NCBI GenBank assembly: GCA_024364735.1
Contig: JAGFNQ010009472.1
Location: forward strand, 1 to 64,000
DNA length: 64,000 nt
Direction of reading: 5' to 3'
DNA from: Boesenbergia rotunda
Taxonomy: Eukaryota > Streptophyta > Magnoliopsida > Zingiberales > Zingiberaceae
The notes below the pieces were generated by a model, which was given only the letters and a program-made list of their open reading frames with translations, was not told the DNA's origin and ran no database searches. Below, piece after piece: positions 21,787-33,590 of the stretch (position 1 is its first letter; every line of letters begins with the position of its first letter). The translations under genes were made by a program, and so were the position numbers.

Positions 21787-22501
21787 CGGAAATAAGGTTA
21801 ACATATAACCTACCAGGTATGAAATAAGCATCTTCGAACAAAGGGAAACCTACAGGAACTTTCATTACTACTCAAAGCGCTTACACATCAGAAACAACAT
21901 GTGTTTCCTCCATTTCTATGTAAAATACATTGACAACGCTGACACATTAAATAGGGACATTAAATAGGGGATGCAATCAGTAAGGCCATTAGAGGATATC
22001 ACTTCTCTGCCCGGGCCCTCCTCTATCGCTTCATCGTCCCCCGCACGGTCGCTTACCTTAGAGCCTTCTTCCAGGGGCGGGCGAGCGGGGAGCCATCTTC
22101 ATAATGGTCAGGGTCCTTGAGTTGTCGGCTACGGCTGGGACTTCGGGATTCTCCCTTTTCATGACCATTTATAAATAAAGGAGAAATAGGAACAACTCGT
22201 GGTACATATGGACGAAACAATTCCATTCAAAGATCCCGATGGCCACTTACAGTTAACTCCCATCCAAGGATAAAAAAGAGTTGCAAAATACAAAGGGAAG
22301 AGGAGGGGGAGCAGTGGGTGCAACTCCTCCCCGAGTGGCAACTACTCCTGGCCCGACTGATGTCCGATGCCCAAAACTCAGGGAAAACGGGCAATCAGGC
22401 GGAGGAGAGCAACCGAGGAGGTACAGGAGATGAACCATCAGGAGATGCTATCGGGCGAAACAAAGGATTTTGACACACCAGATGAGGAAAAAGATTAATA
22501 C
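21787..22501. other. unclassified sequence next to the CLASP exons
   Basis: No gene or element recognised. It is not satellite. From 22500 leftwards it follows the donor site of the last visible CLASP exon, so on the minus strand it would be intron or the scar of a later insertion. It includes a GC-rich stretch near 22010-22130. Confidence 0.4.
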
Positions 22502-24175
22502 CGAGTGATTTGGATTTTGACACAAGGCTAGATGAGGAAACAGATGTCCCTGACAAAATAGATGAAATCTTATCCATTGCAACAATGGCAGAGGTACCAT
22601 AGCCAGGGATGCTTGTACTCGTGGATTGAGATGGAGCATGAGATAAGTGTGCTCCCTTTTCAAGGAGAGAAGGAGAAGAATATCGTCTGCTCACACCTCC
22701 ATTCTCTTCATTCAACATCTGGAAATTGTTACAGTATGTCAAAATCGGGTAGAAGAAAAAAAAAAGTGTTTCTGGCTAAATAACATAGTCAGATTGTGCA
22801 AAACAACAGTCATAAAATGAAGGGAGAGAACTGGTACCCTCTGTATGACAGGATCAAATGATAAAAAAAGACGCCTAGACCTCTCTGGCCATGTTTTTGT
22901 AAACATCCGGTAGCAGGTTCGAGCAGTTGATCGCACCTAGACAGACAAATAAGGCAAGCAGTCAAGGAACCACATCACCGAGCAAATAGAAGGTTCCACC
23001 AAACTTAGCTAGTGTAGATGATAACTTCTTGTTACAAACTAATTGCAATAGATCCCAAAACTCCTGACAAATCTAACCTAGGGTGCTAGGTTAAAAGTTT
23101 ATCTAATAAATCTACAATCTGAGTAATTCATCAACAATAAAGAAATTCAGTTAGGCCTGAAAGTTTAGCTTGAGTCTCAGACTGATCCCATGAGTTCCAA
23201 AGTCTTAAATATTAGTGAACCATCTCAGTTTCATTCAGTGTTGCTAAAAGCACAAGGCATTACCCTAGATGCTAACCCATGCCGAGCAAGCAGTTTATAT
23301 TCTAAAAATATACTAATTCATTTGATGTCTTATTCTCATCATGTCAACAATGAAGTTCTTAAAAGTGAGGATGATGTTCAAAATATCAAGGGTAATTTTA
23401 ATTGCAGTCTCAGTACACCTAGGCATATGGATAATCCGAGTATTTTGTTGACTATTTTGTTTAACTCTGTTGGACTAAACTTATTTCCCCAGATCAGACA
23501 TCATGCTGTACTGGTTGATTCATGCAGTTCGTAAGATGCAGTAATGTAGGTTAGCCTGGTTGTTTATTTATTTTGATTCATGATATGATATAGTTATTTA
23601 TCACTTGTAGCACTAGAACACATTTACAATGTAGATAATTTGGCTTTCCATCTCAATTCTGTCAGAACTGTGTATATTGTCCATATGGGTACCGACTGGC
23701 AACCAAAATGTTAGACCGTGCATGGGATTGCATTATTGCACTGAACATCAACAAAGCGGTTGTCTGAATGTAAGCAATGATTGTTTTGTCACTTAACAGA
23801 GTCAACTGGAAAATCAAATACAATATCTTACCTCACTCATTGCATCTGCTACACAACATATGATTAGATCCTCATATAAATCAGCAGAACGTTGAAGTTC
23901 TGGAGCATCAGCCCAGTACTCCAGTATCAGAAGTGCATATTCACAACACCTAGTAAAGCAAACATAAAATTTCAAAGAACAAAGAGGTACATACAAGCAA
24001 TCTAAGCCGTTGCTACTCACCTAGCACGAAGAACTGCACTTTTGTCATTCTTTGCAGCATCAGCTATTCGAGGTAGCACACGGGCAACTTTGCAGTTACG
24101 CAACATCTGAGGATAGATTGTCAGGAGAGTAAATAAGCAGTCAATCTCCCTAGTTAAACTGGTCATATTTCCAAT
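22502..24175 (-). CDS. CLASP: CLASP (CLIP-associated protein), four internal exons
   Basis: CLASP binds microtubule plus ends and stabilises cortical arrays in plants. Four minus-strand exons are inferred from splice sites and frame: 24175-24021 (IGNMTSLTREIDCLFTLL...), 23949-23832 (ALLILEYWADAPELQRSADL...), 22936-22838 (RSTARTCYRMFTKTWPERSR...) and 22718-22502 (RRYSSPSLLEKG, then PGYGTSAIVAMDK). All have AG acceptors and GT donors, phases 2/0/0/1 agree, and no stop interrupts about 196 codons. The residues belong to the CLASP N-terminal TOG-type domain and the Ser-rich linker after it. Upstream and downstream exons are not visible: a gypsy element begins about 125 bp upstream and satellite lies 715 bp downstream. 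Either this is a live gene with TE-filled introns or a stranded fragment. Confidence 0.85.
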
Positions 24176-24406
24176 CTGAAGTTTCAATCATGTATCATAC
24201 TATTTTAATACAATTATCTGCAGACTTCACAATCACAAGAACAGTTATCACAACAAGCTTCATAAGTACCTGAAACGATTCATTAGGCAACAGTTACTTC
24301 TGTTATAAAGCCAACCACCCTGCCGATCTAGTGGGTCGGGTCGACCCTCAGACAGGAGGACGCGAGTGTCTTAACGAGCGACGGTGACTGGGATAAAGGG
24401 GGTCCT
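24176..24406. other. CLASP intron to gypsy junction
   Basis: Upstream intron of the first visible CLASP exon, passing around 24300 into the gypsy element's leader. No LTR or PBS is visible ahead of the gypsy gag, so its 5' end is missing. No other gene seen. Confidence 0.5.
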
Positions 24407-27400
24407 ATGAGACGGACATGGACAGGGTTTCGTGGCCGAGGACGATCTTCTTCCGAGACTCGTGATGATCATAGATCTCAGTCCCTGCGGATACTGTCGC
24501 CATTTCTGACTGCAGTACCGATGGTACCTCCGGTAGGTTTGATTGCAGCATCAGCCCCAGTGGCGCCTGCTACGGCACCTCAGGATGTTGCATCACCGAT
24601 GATACAGTAGATGGTGCAGCAGCAGCAGATGGCGCAACAACAATAGATGATGCAGCAGATGTTTCAGATGTTTCAGACACAAGCTGTCCCATCATCTGCT
24701 CCACCAGCATCTTTCCCGATTCAGTCTGAGCCTCAGACTGCGCAGCCGACAGTTATACAGCCGCCAGGACCGACGGTACCATTCGGAGACTCTACAGTAC
24801 GGTCGGCAGCACTTATTGCTGCTACTGTTCCAAGCCGATCTATGGCCCGGATTCCGGCATTAGCACAGGTGGCTAAGGGCCGTCTTACCCTATTCCATGG
24901 AGTCACCAATACGACCGTGGCCCGCGCTTGGCTGGAGACGTTGGAGAGGACGTTTCCATACCTAGAGTGTACAGATCTGGAGCGGGTTGAGCTCGCAGCG
25001 TATCATTTGCACGACCGAGCTGAGACATGGTGGATCACTCAGAGATCGGTTATGGGTACGCAGTCGATCACCTGGGAGAGATTTAGACAGGTGTTGACTA
25101 CACAGTATTTTCCAGCCGCACAGTAGTTGACTCGATGGCAAGAGTTTTTGGAGATTCGTCAGGGAGAGCAGTCAGTGGCAGATTATAATGCAGAGTTCCA
25201 CCGGTTATCCGAGAGTTGTCCTCAGATGTTTCCTGGAGATCTCGAGAGGATGACCCATTTTCTTAGAGGTTTGGCTCCCTACATCCAGTCTCAGATGTCT
25301 CCTTGAGATCTGACCTCCTACGGACAGGCACTGGACTGCGCCTTACATGTGGAGGCGATGCAGCAGAGGCTATCATCAGAGAGGAAGAAGGACAAGAAGA
25401 TGTTGCAGACTTCTCAAACCCAGTCCTCGTGGAAGCGAGATAGACAGGAGCAGTCAGCACAGGATGTTTCTGGGGTCACTTCTCGGCCTCAGAAAGAGGG
25501 AGGTTCAACGTCAGGATCTTCCCAGTTCTCTCGACAGGACCGACAGAGGTCTAAACTGTCTTATCAATGCACTCGGTGTGGTTCCAGGGAGCACGACATG
25601 TCGAGTTGTACCATTGGACAGGCTTTTTGTTTCCATTGCAAATAGCCTGGCCATCGGAGACGCGACTGCCCTCAGAGGGCACAGGAGGCGCGTACAGGAG
25701 GCTCAGTTGGAGGAGGATCTTCTGGCCAGTCGGGGGCCCAGCGGGGAGGCCGAAAGGCCCAGACTTCTTCACGACAGCAGCAGACTGCCCCTCCACCGAT
25801 CCAGCTCTACTGCTTGTTTGGTCAGAGTCAAGAGGCTGTATCGTCATCTGTGGTATCCCAGCCTACAGTTCAACCTTCGATTTCAGAGCCTCGTCAGCAG
25901 ATCTATACCGGGTATCAGCTACCTATCTATTAGCAGTCTCAGATTTCTGGAGCATTGGTGCCTACTGTACTGGCATTACCCCCACCTCCACCACCGCCAG
26001 AGTCGGGCCGAGTTTATGCTGTTACTTGAGAGGAGGCTCATCGAGCGGATGGATCCATTTTTTGAGGTACAGTTTTGCTTTACACACTCACTACAGATTT
26101 GCTCATTGATACTGGTAGTTCATATTCCTTTATATCACGGGCATTCTTGAGGATGATCTGTAGGTTGCCAACCCTTAGGGCACAACGATTATCAGTGTCC
26201 TTACCTTCAGGAGATGTTCTGGAGGTAACCCAGGAGGTCAGAGGGTGTCCTTTAGACTTTGGGAGGGTCACCCTTACCGTGGACCTATCTGTACTGGACA
26301 TGATAGAGTTCGACATCATTCTAGGCATGGACTGGCTCACGGCTTCACATGACACCATTGATTGCCATTCGAGGGTGGTCGCTTTCTGACCTCCAGACCA
26401 ACCCTCGTGGAAATTCCTTCGCATCCGGGATGACGGCATAGCGGTTATCTCCGCACTTCAGGCGCAGAGACTTATTATGCAGGGTTGTCTGGGATTTCTG
26501 GTATCATTGCTCAGCACTTCAGATGGCAGTACTCCTCAGATCTCCGACGTTCCAGTGGTCGTGGATTTTCCGGATGTATTTCCAGACTAGTTTCCCGGCT
26601 TACCTCCCCGAAGGGAGGTTGAGTTTGCCATTGAGTTGATATCGGGGACTGCACCAGCATCGAAGGCACCATATCGGATGGCACAGTGAGAGTTGGACGA
26701 GCTGAAGGTCCAACTCCAGGAGTTACACGATCGTGGATTTATCCACCCGAGTGCTTCCCCGTGGGGATCTCCGGTCCTTCTTGTGAAGAAAAAGGACGGT
26801 TCTATGCTACTTTGCATTGACTATAGGCAGCTTAACTCAGTCACAGTCAGAAACAAGTATCCGCTGCTGTGTATTGATGATTTGTTTGATCAGCTGAGGG
26901 GTACATCTGTGTACTCCAAGATAGATTTGTGATCTAGTTATCATCAGCTGAGAGTCAGAGATTCAGACATTCAGAAGATGACATTCCGCACCCGCTATGG
27001 ACATTATGAGTTCTTGGTGATGCCGTTCGGGCTCACTAATGCCCCGGCCGTGTTCATGGATCTCATGAACCGGGTATTCCTCCCGTATTTGGACCAGTTC
27101 ATTATTGTATTCATCGATGATATTTTGATATATTCTGCGTTCGAGGAGGAGCACGCTCGTCATCTTCGCATCATTTTGGGGGTTCTCCGAAAGGAGAAAC
27201 TCTACGTGAAGTATAACAAGTGTGCATTCTGGCTGTCTTCTATGGGTTTTCTTGGACACGTCGTATCCAGTGGAGGCATTTCAGTGGACCCCCAAAAGAT
27301 CGAGGCAGTCACTAGTTGGGAGAAACCCAAGTCAGTCCATGACGTGCGCAGTTTCCTGGGGTTGGCGGGTTATTACTGACGCTTTGTTGAGGGTTTCTCC

Positions 27401-29430
27401 AGCATCGCATCACCACTTACACACCTGACCAGAAAGGGCGTGAAGTTTGTATGGACTGAGGATTGCGAGACCAGCTTTCAGGAGATGAAGCAGAGGCTTG
27501 TATCTGCGCCAGTTCTAGTACTGCCTTCCGGAGAGGATGATTTCACTCTGTATGCTGATGCATCTCTCCTGGGACTGGGCGCAGTACTCATGCAACATGG
27601 ACAGTTGGTTGCTTATGTTTCTCGGCAGCTGAAGAAGCATGAGATGAACTACCCCGTTCACGATTTAGAGTTGGCTGCTATCATTTTTGCGCTGAAGATC
27701 TGGAGGCATTATCTTTATGGGATCACCTTCGAGATCTTCACAGACCACCAAAGCCTTCAGTATCTATTCACTCAGTGAGAGCTGAATCTCCAACAGAGGA
27801 GGTGGATGGAGTTTCTGAAGGATTACGACTGCACCATTAGCTACCATCCTGGGAAAGCTAATGTAGTCGCCGACGCCCTCAGTCGAAAGTCCAGAGCTGT
27901 TTTGGCATGCCACAAAGTGATGGTCACAGATTTGATTCAGAGTTTCTCTGAGCTGGGGTTAGAGGAGCAGTCTCGGACAGAGAGAGGATTGCTAATGACT
28001 TTGATGGCTCAGTCAGAGATTCAGTCGAGGATCAGAGAGACTCAGGCCAGTGACCAACACATTCAGTTTTTGGGCAATCAGGCGATTACAGGAGAGCAGT
28101 CAGATTTCACACGTGATGAGGAGGGTGTTCTATACTTCCGAGGGAGGTTGTGTGTACCAGAGGCGCACCCTGTCTTAGAGGAGTTGCTGCAGGAGGCTCA
28201 CCGATCACGTTTTGCTATTCATCCGAGTAGCACTCGGATGTATCGTGATTTGAGACATTCCTATTGGTGGAACAGCATGAAGAGGGACGTCGCGGACTTT
28301 GTTGCTAGATGCCTCCTCTGTCAGCAGGTTAAGGCAGAGCACCAGAGACCTGCTGGACTCCTCCAGAGGATTCCCATTCCCGAGTGGAAGTGGGGACATA
28401 TCACCATGGATTTCGTTGTGGGTTTGCCGAGGACTAGGAGAGGTCATGATAGTCGTGGACCGACTAACCAAATCTGTTCACTTTTTAGCTATTCGGAGGA
28501 CATATTTCCTGGATAGATTAGCTGAGTTGTATTGTTGGGAGATAGTTAGATTGCACGGAGTTCCTTTGAGTATTATCTTGGATAGGGATCCGCGCTTTAC
28601 ATCTCAGTTCTAGCAGAGTTTGCAGAGGGCTATGGGCACCGAGCTCTGACTCAGCACAACTTTTCATCCCCAGATTGACGGACAGTCAGAGCGTACTATC
28701 CAGACCCTGGAGGACTTACTGCGCTCGTGTGATGGACTTTGGGGGCAGTTGGGAGGACCATTTGCACTTGGTGGAGTTCGCCTACAACGAATTTCATTCG
28801 GTGTTACAGATGACACCGTTTGAGGCGTTATACGGTAGGGCGTGCAGGACACCCACCCTTTGGGATGAGGTCGGAGAGACTCAGCTGCTGGGACACCAGA
28901 GAGTTCAGCACGAGGCAGAGTTAGTACGAACTATTAGACAGAGATTATCAACAGCACAGGATCACCAGAAGAGTTATGCTGACCGGAGACGCAAACCCTT
29001 AGAGTTTGCTGCTGGGGATCATGTTTTTCTTCGACTTTCACCCACGAAGGGGGTGAAACATTTTGGCCTCAGAGGTAAGCTAGCTCCACGGTATATTGGT
29101 TCGTTCCAGATTCTGGAGAGGATTAGAGCGGTAACTGATCGCCTAGCACTTCCCCTGTCGTTGATCGGTATCCATGACGTGTTCCATGTATCTATGCTGA
29201 GAGGTTATGTGTCAGATCCCACACACATTCTATCCAAGGTGCCAGTTCCGCTCCAGCCTGACGCTACTTATGAGGAGGTACCTGTACGGATCTTGGGATT
29301 CTGGGAGCGTCAGCTATGGAACAAGACAATCCGGCTGGTCAGGGTTGGATGGTAGCACCACTCGGATGTAGAGGCGACTTGGGAGCTCGAGGACACTATC
29401 CGAGCTCGATATCCCCATTTATTCGATTGA
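24407..29430 (+). pseudogene. gag-pol: gypsy gag-pol polyprotein, 17 premature stops
   Basis: Frame order: 24407 to about 28445 in one frame, then two shifts (about 28445 and 28730). Gag with the PF03732-type core around 24880-25270 (TRWQEFLEIRQGEQSVADYN); zinc knuckles CTRCGSREHDMSSC from 25567 and a second at 25637 broken by a stop. Protease LLIDTGSSYSFIS near 26100. RT with DYRQLNSVTVRNKYPL and FIDDILIYS (about 27115). RNase H from YADASLLGLGAVL (27550). Integrase with HHCC finger (28200-28330), catalytic Asp in TMDFVVGLPR and ILDRDPRF, then HPQIDGQSER. C-terminal HHSDVEATWELED resembles the end of a chromodomain. Premature stops are 8 TAG and 9 TGA with no TAA. Confidence 0.9.
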
Positions 29431-29530
29431 GGTATGTGTTGTTAGTTCATCTCAGCATGCATACTTAACATATATATTGCTGCTAGTATTTAATATTAGC
29501 AATGATAAATTTGGGGACCAAATTTTTTGT

Positions 29531-29543
29531 TAGTGGGGGAGAA
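29531..29543 (+). other. gypsy polypurine tract
   Basis: TAGTGGGGGAGAA directly before TGTTAACATTTAG, the LTR start. The phrase TAGTGGGGGAGAATGTTA is characteristic of plant Tekay-like elements. Confidence 0.8.
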
Positions 29544-30340
29544 TGTTAACATTTAGAAAATTTTAAAGGGGCTAAAAGGTCAAGTTTCTCAAATTTAGGG
29601 GCTATTGTGCGAATAGTCAAATTTGGAGGGGATATTCGCAAAATGGCCCTTTATTAAATGTTATTCATTCTCTGCTCGAGCCCTAATTACAGCGAAGCCA
29701 ACCCCAAATCGCCTTCTCCTCTTCCCTTCTTCTCCTCACATTAAAGCCGATCCCTTCCTCTTCATTCTTCGCGTGCCCTGGATCGCAGCCAAGCACCGAT
29801 TCTTCTTCTCCCTTGTGTGCCCTAGATCGCAGCCAAGCGCTGATCTCTTCTTCTTCTCCGTCTTCTTCTTCGTCTCGCCTCCGCCTTCGGGCCACTCTGT
29901 CGGCACTAGCGACGCTCCAGCTTAGGTCACAGAGGGTAGCCCATGTTAGGAGGGTTTTGGCCTCGTGTCCCTAGCAGATCAAGTCCTCGCCGGCATCACG
30001 TGGAGGTGAGTGGTGCTCCCTTGACCTAATCTTCCATCTCGGCATTTTCCCCCGGTTTCTTACAGTGGGTTTCGAGTTGTGTTGGTTCTGAGGCTGGATC
30101 CATGGTTCTAGGGGTGTTCTTGGCCGATTGTGGCTGGATCGGCGGAGTTAGAGCAAGGGACACCGAAAATTCTTGAGGTAAGATTTGATCCCTTCTGTTA
30201 GGTGTGGGATTTCCTCGGATGTGCGTGGAGCTTGTCCCTGTGTTTTGACACTTGAAACACCGGATATGACTTTTGTCCCTTCAGACTCCTAGTGTCGATT
30301 CCTTCGTTGCAACCTGTGGTGAAGTACGAATCTTATGAGT
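29544..30340 (+). repeat. gypsy 3' LTR, probably truncated
   Basis: Begins TGTTAACATTTAGAAAATTT after the PPT. It contains a CT-rich leader-like stretch (29690-29880). No matching 5' LTR and no clear CA end are seen, so the right boundary is estimated from where the neighbouring copia leader begins. Confidence 0.6.
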
Positions 30341-31270
30341 AGGGCACTAATTTTTATAGTGTCCTCTCTCCATGCATTTAAAACAAATTATATGGAATTT
30401 AAAAATAGACATAATTAAATTATACCTGTATTCACCCATAGCTTTCCCTCAATTTCTGGCCTTCTTTGCTCCTTCGGCGGTTAGTCCGATCAGAGCTACC
30501 TGCTCTGATACCAATTGTGGGATCGGTGACGGTCGATAGAGGGGGGGGAGGTGAATATCGACTCAACCTATTTCGCGAAACTTTATCGTTCGGTCATGCT
30601 ATCAGAGTGTTAGTATGCAGCGGAATATAAAATAAACACAAATAGAGCAAGAATATCTCGAGGGATTTACTTAGTTCCTAACCCCCTAAGGTCAGTACGT
30701 CCAAGGCCTAAGTACTCAACGTGAGTCCACTAGTGGTCTCCTTTCTGGAATTTCCAGAGGCGGAGAAACCCATCATACAGTTTAAATACAATCAAAGAAA
30801 TGATCAATAAATACTACTTTGTAATGTGCAAGCCAAATGAAAAGTCTCGACCAACTCTGGAAGTCCGAAGCACTGCGCACTTCTTCCTGGAGCCTCCTTG
30901 GTCGCAAAGCTTCATCGTAGACTTTTGGTTCACACAGAATGAGTAGACAGATGGAATACTTGGTATACTGAAGTGAGGGGGTCGAACCCCTTTTTAAATT
31001 ATGTTCTTGGGTGCCTAATAGGGTTTGGGGCGCCTGCCACGTCACCCAAAATTGGCACGTGCTTATCCGCAGACTTGGCCAAAGTTTATCTCTAGTCGTG
31101 GGTGCCTGGGACTGTTGAGGCACCTGATGGCTCACGGGCACCTAAGAAGCTGACGTGACAACCCTACCAACTCAGCATCTCCGTTCGCTGGAAAACCCTA
31201 TCTGGGGTGCCTGATACCTATCGGGCGCTTGGGTTCTCAGGCGCTTGAACCCTTTCAGGCGCCTGAACCA
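30341..31270 (-). mobile_element. 5' end of a minus-strand copia (LTR, PBS, leader), truncated
   Basis: GCTCTGATACCA at 30502-30513 is the reverse complement of the copia PBS. It lies left of TGTGGGATCGG (30516), the U5 end of a minus-sense LTR with the usual GATAGAGGGGGGG...GAATATCG motif and GGCGCC-like palindromes near 31000-31270. Left of the PBS a short leader reads to about 30341 and then stops; no gag of useful length follows. The LTR is cut on the right where a plus-strand copia end begins. Confidence 0.7.
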
Positions 31271-31620
31271 GTTGCTGATGGGGTATCCAGCAGTTGGTTT
31301 GTGTCCAAATGATGAGAAACAAGTGTATGGGGGGTCTAGTACATTGTGTTTAGGATCATTGGGGATTAAAAGAACTGATAATTGGGATATTATTGGGGTC
31401 TTTTTGATGTATGACAAAGGGGGAGAAGTGTTGGGTTTAATTTGGGAAACCAAACACACCTTTGCTAGAAACCCTAGGTTTAGGGGAGCTGAGATTAAGG
31501 GGGAGCATGATTGCTCCATTCTTGCCGTAAGGGGAAGCATAGAGAGGTTCTTAAAAAGCCTTTGTAAGTCCAATGTAGGGAGAGCTTTGGAGAAGCTTTA
31601 AAAAGCCCGTTTTGGAAAAT

Positions 31621-31740
31621 TCTTAACTTGGAGGGTTAGGTGTTGAAAAGTCCTAACTTGGAGGGTTAGGTGTGGAAAAGTCCTAACTTGGAGGGTTAGG
31701 TGTGGGAAATTCTTAACTTGGAGGGTTAGGTGTGGGGATC
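31621..31740 (+). repeat. 30-bp tandem repeat, four units
   Basis: Four uninterrupted units of the pattern TCCTAACTTGGAGGGTTAGG plus TGTGGAAAAG, and a fifth core at 31778-31802. It lies in the 3' untranslated part of the plus-strand copia. The core CTAACTTGGAGGGTTAG has inverted ends (CTAAC..GTTAG), so each unit can form a short hairpin. Confidence 0.9.
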
Positions 31741-31972
31741 CTTGGGATAGGTTTTAAAAAGCCCATTTCGAAAAATTCCTAACTTGGAGGGTTAGGTGTG
31801 GGATGCCTTGGGATAGGATCCATGTTGCATTACATATGCATTGGCGGTGTAAGTCCAAGATGGAGTCTTGGCAACGTAAGTCTAGTTGATTGGTTAAGAA
31901 TTATTTTTGCTATTCTCTACTATTTGTTTTCCCTAACTTAAACGTATTGCCAAACATCAAAAAGGGGGAGAT

Positions 31973-32987
31973 TGTTGAGGCAATCTATGATCTGTAGTGA
32001 CCATGAGTTTTGATGTTTGGGCAAAGGATTTAAGTTAGGTTTACCCTTGTGTATTTGATATGGGTATATGAGTGTGCAGGTTATACAGGTTACACATATT
32101 GACTTGACTGGAAGGCCTCGGTACAGTGAAGGGTGGCATGGAGACAAGCTGGAGGCTTGTGTGCTCCTGAGGGACCTTGGTATAGTAGGGACGATGAGCT
32201 GAGGGGCGCGGACTTCGAGGTATGCGTGAAGGATGTCATGGAGGCAAGCTGAAGGCTTGCGTGCATCCGAGGGGCGGGAGCCGAAGATGAAGAGGGCGCG
32301 AAGGTAATAGTCAAGGTTGCTGGTGAGGAGTCAGTCGAGTCGTGAGGGTACGAGTGCTGTGTGATTGTACATGGAAAATCCTAGGGTTCGAGTGCGGAGT
32401 GAAATGTACTCGGGAAGGGTAACCTTAGGTGTGTGAGTAGACCAGTCGACTGTCAGGGTGGCAGTCGACTGATAAAACTCATAGAATGTTTTTGGCTGGG
32501 GATCAGTCGACTGCCATTTTGGCAATCGACTGGTAAAGTCAAAAACTAGCCGTTGCAGAGAGCCATTGGACTGCTGTTTGGCTAGCACCAGTTGACTGGT
32601 AAATTGTCAGTCAACTGGTGGCGAGGGTTTCAACCCTAGTCCTATTTAAGAGGACTTCGTGTTGGCTGAAAAGGTTGATGAGTTTGGTCTTGGTTAAAGG
32701 CTAAATGGTAGTCTTGGTGCTTAGGTTGTGTCAAGGTGTTGTGGCGAGGTTTCTCCACCCACAAGGAGCGACAAGGGTTAACCGGAAGTTATCCGGGGAG
32801 TGATCCACCAACGGATTCTTGGATTAGTCACCCTTAGGGGTGGATACCAAGTAAATCTGGTTTGTTAGCACTGTTCTTTGTTGTTAGTTTCATTTGTATT
32901 GTATATTCCGCTTGCGCAACTAATAACGTAGGAAGAAGAAGCCGAAAAATGCTATTCACCCCTCTAGCGTACAGAATCGATCCAACA
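31973..32987 (+). repeat. copia 3' LTR with CAGTCGACTG palindrome array
   Basis: Perfect CAGTCGACTG palindromes at 32443, 32462 and 32504, with variants at 32523 (CAATCGACTG), 32589 (CAGTTGACTG) and 32608 (CAGTCAACTG). The last ends 25 bp before a TATA-like TATTTAAG at 32643-32650. The arrangement (palindrome array, then TATA) parallels the GGGCGCCC arrays of the other copia LTRs. Confidence 0.75.
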
Positions 32988-33590
32988 GTCTCTACTTCTG
33001 TCCGCGATCCCCGCTTGGCTAAGTCTTTTGCTCAGTCCCCCGGACCAAGACTTCATGCTCGGCTTCCGAGACTCCCAGATCTCGAGACGTCCGACCTCAA
33101 CCCGTCTTTACTTCTGTCCGCAATCCCCGCTTGGCTAAGTCTTTTGCTCGGTCCCTCGGACCAAGACTTCATGCTCGGCCTCCGAGACTCCCGGATCTCG
33201 AGACATCTGATCCTCGACCCGTCTCTACTTCTGTCAGTAGTCCTCGCTTGGCAAAGACTTCGTGCTCAGTCCTCCAGACCATGACTTCTTGCCCAGCTTC
33301 ACTCACCAGGATTTCTTCCACCTAGATTCACTCACCAGGACCCAGCTTCACTCACCAGGATTTCTTCCACCTAGCTTTACTCACTAGGATTTCTTCCACC
33401 TAGCTTCACTCACTAGGACCCAGCTTCACTCACCAGGACCCAGCTTCACTCACTAAGATTCTTCCATCTAGCTTTACTCACTAGGACCTAACTTTACTCA
33501 CCAGGATTTCTTTGCTAGTTATCTTAATCCTGACTAGACTTCTTCCAACCTTCAGATAAGTATAATCCTAAACCTCAAGTCCAGTTTGGT
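32988..33590 (+). repeat. tandem repeats: ~117-bp and ~30-40-bp units
   Basis: Two units of about 117 bp beginning TCTCTACTTCTGTCCGC (32989) and TCTTTACTTCTGTCCGC (33105), with a third start at 33222. Then come about eight degenerate units of CTTCACTCACCAGGA/TTTCTTCCACCTAG to about 33510. Wording such as GACTTCGTGCTCAGTCCTC resembles the U3 repeats of the copia LTRs, so this may be a U3 remnant in inverse orientation. No gene. Confidence 0.7.

Larger units (their letters stand above)
24300..30340 (+). mobile_element. degenerate Ty3/gypsy chromovirus (Tekay-like), 5'-truncated
   Basis: A single gag-pol reading order with PPT and the start of a 3' LTR, but no 5' LTR. The domain order gag, protease, RT, RNase H, integrase and a C-terminal chromodomain-like segment defines a chromovirus; integrase after RT excludes copia. 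Seventeen premature stops and two frameshifts make it inactive. Both outer limits are approximate: the left merges with CLASP intron, the right with a truncated copia end. Confidence 0.85.
31271..32987 (+). mobile_element. 3' end of a plus-strand copia (3' UTR, PPT, LTR)
   Basis: Includes a 30-bp tandem repeat (31621-31740), the PPT AAAAAGGGGGAGAT (31959-31972) and a 1,015-bp 3' LTR (31973-32987), TGTTGAGGCA...GATCCAACA. The 5' part of the element is absent. The LTR belongs to a different copia subfamily from those at 4363 and 52318: it shares the termini and the CCCCTCTAG U5 motif but not the U3. The open frames here show no protein signature. Confidence 0.75.
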
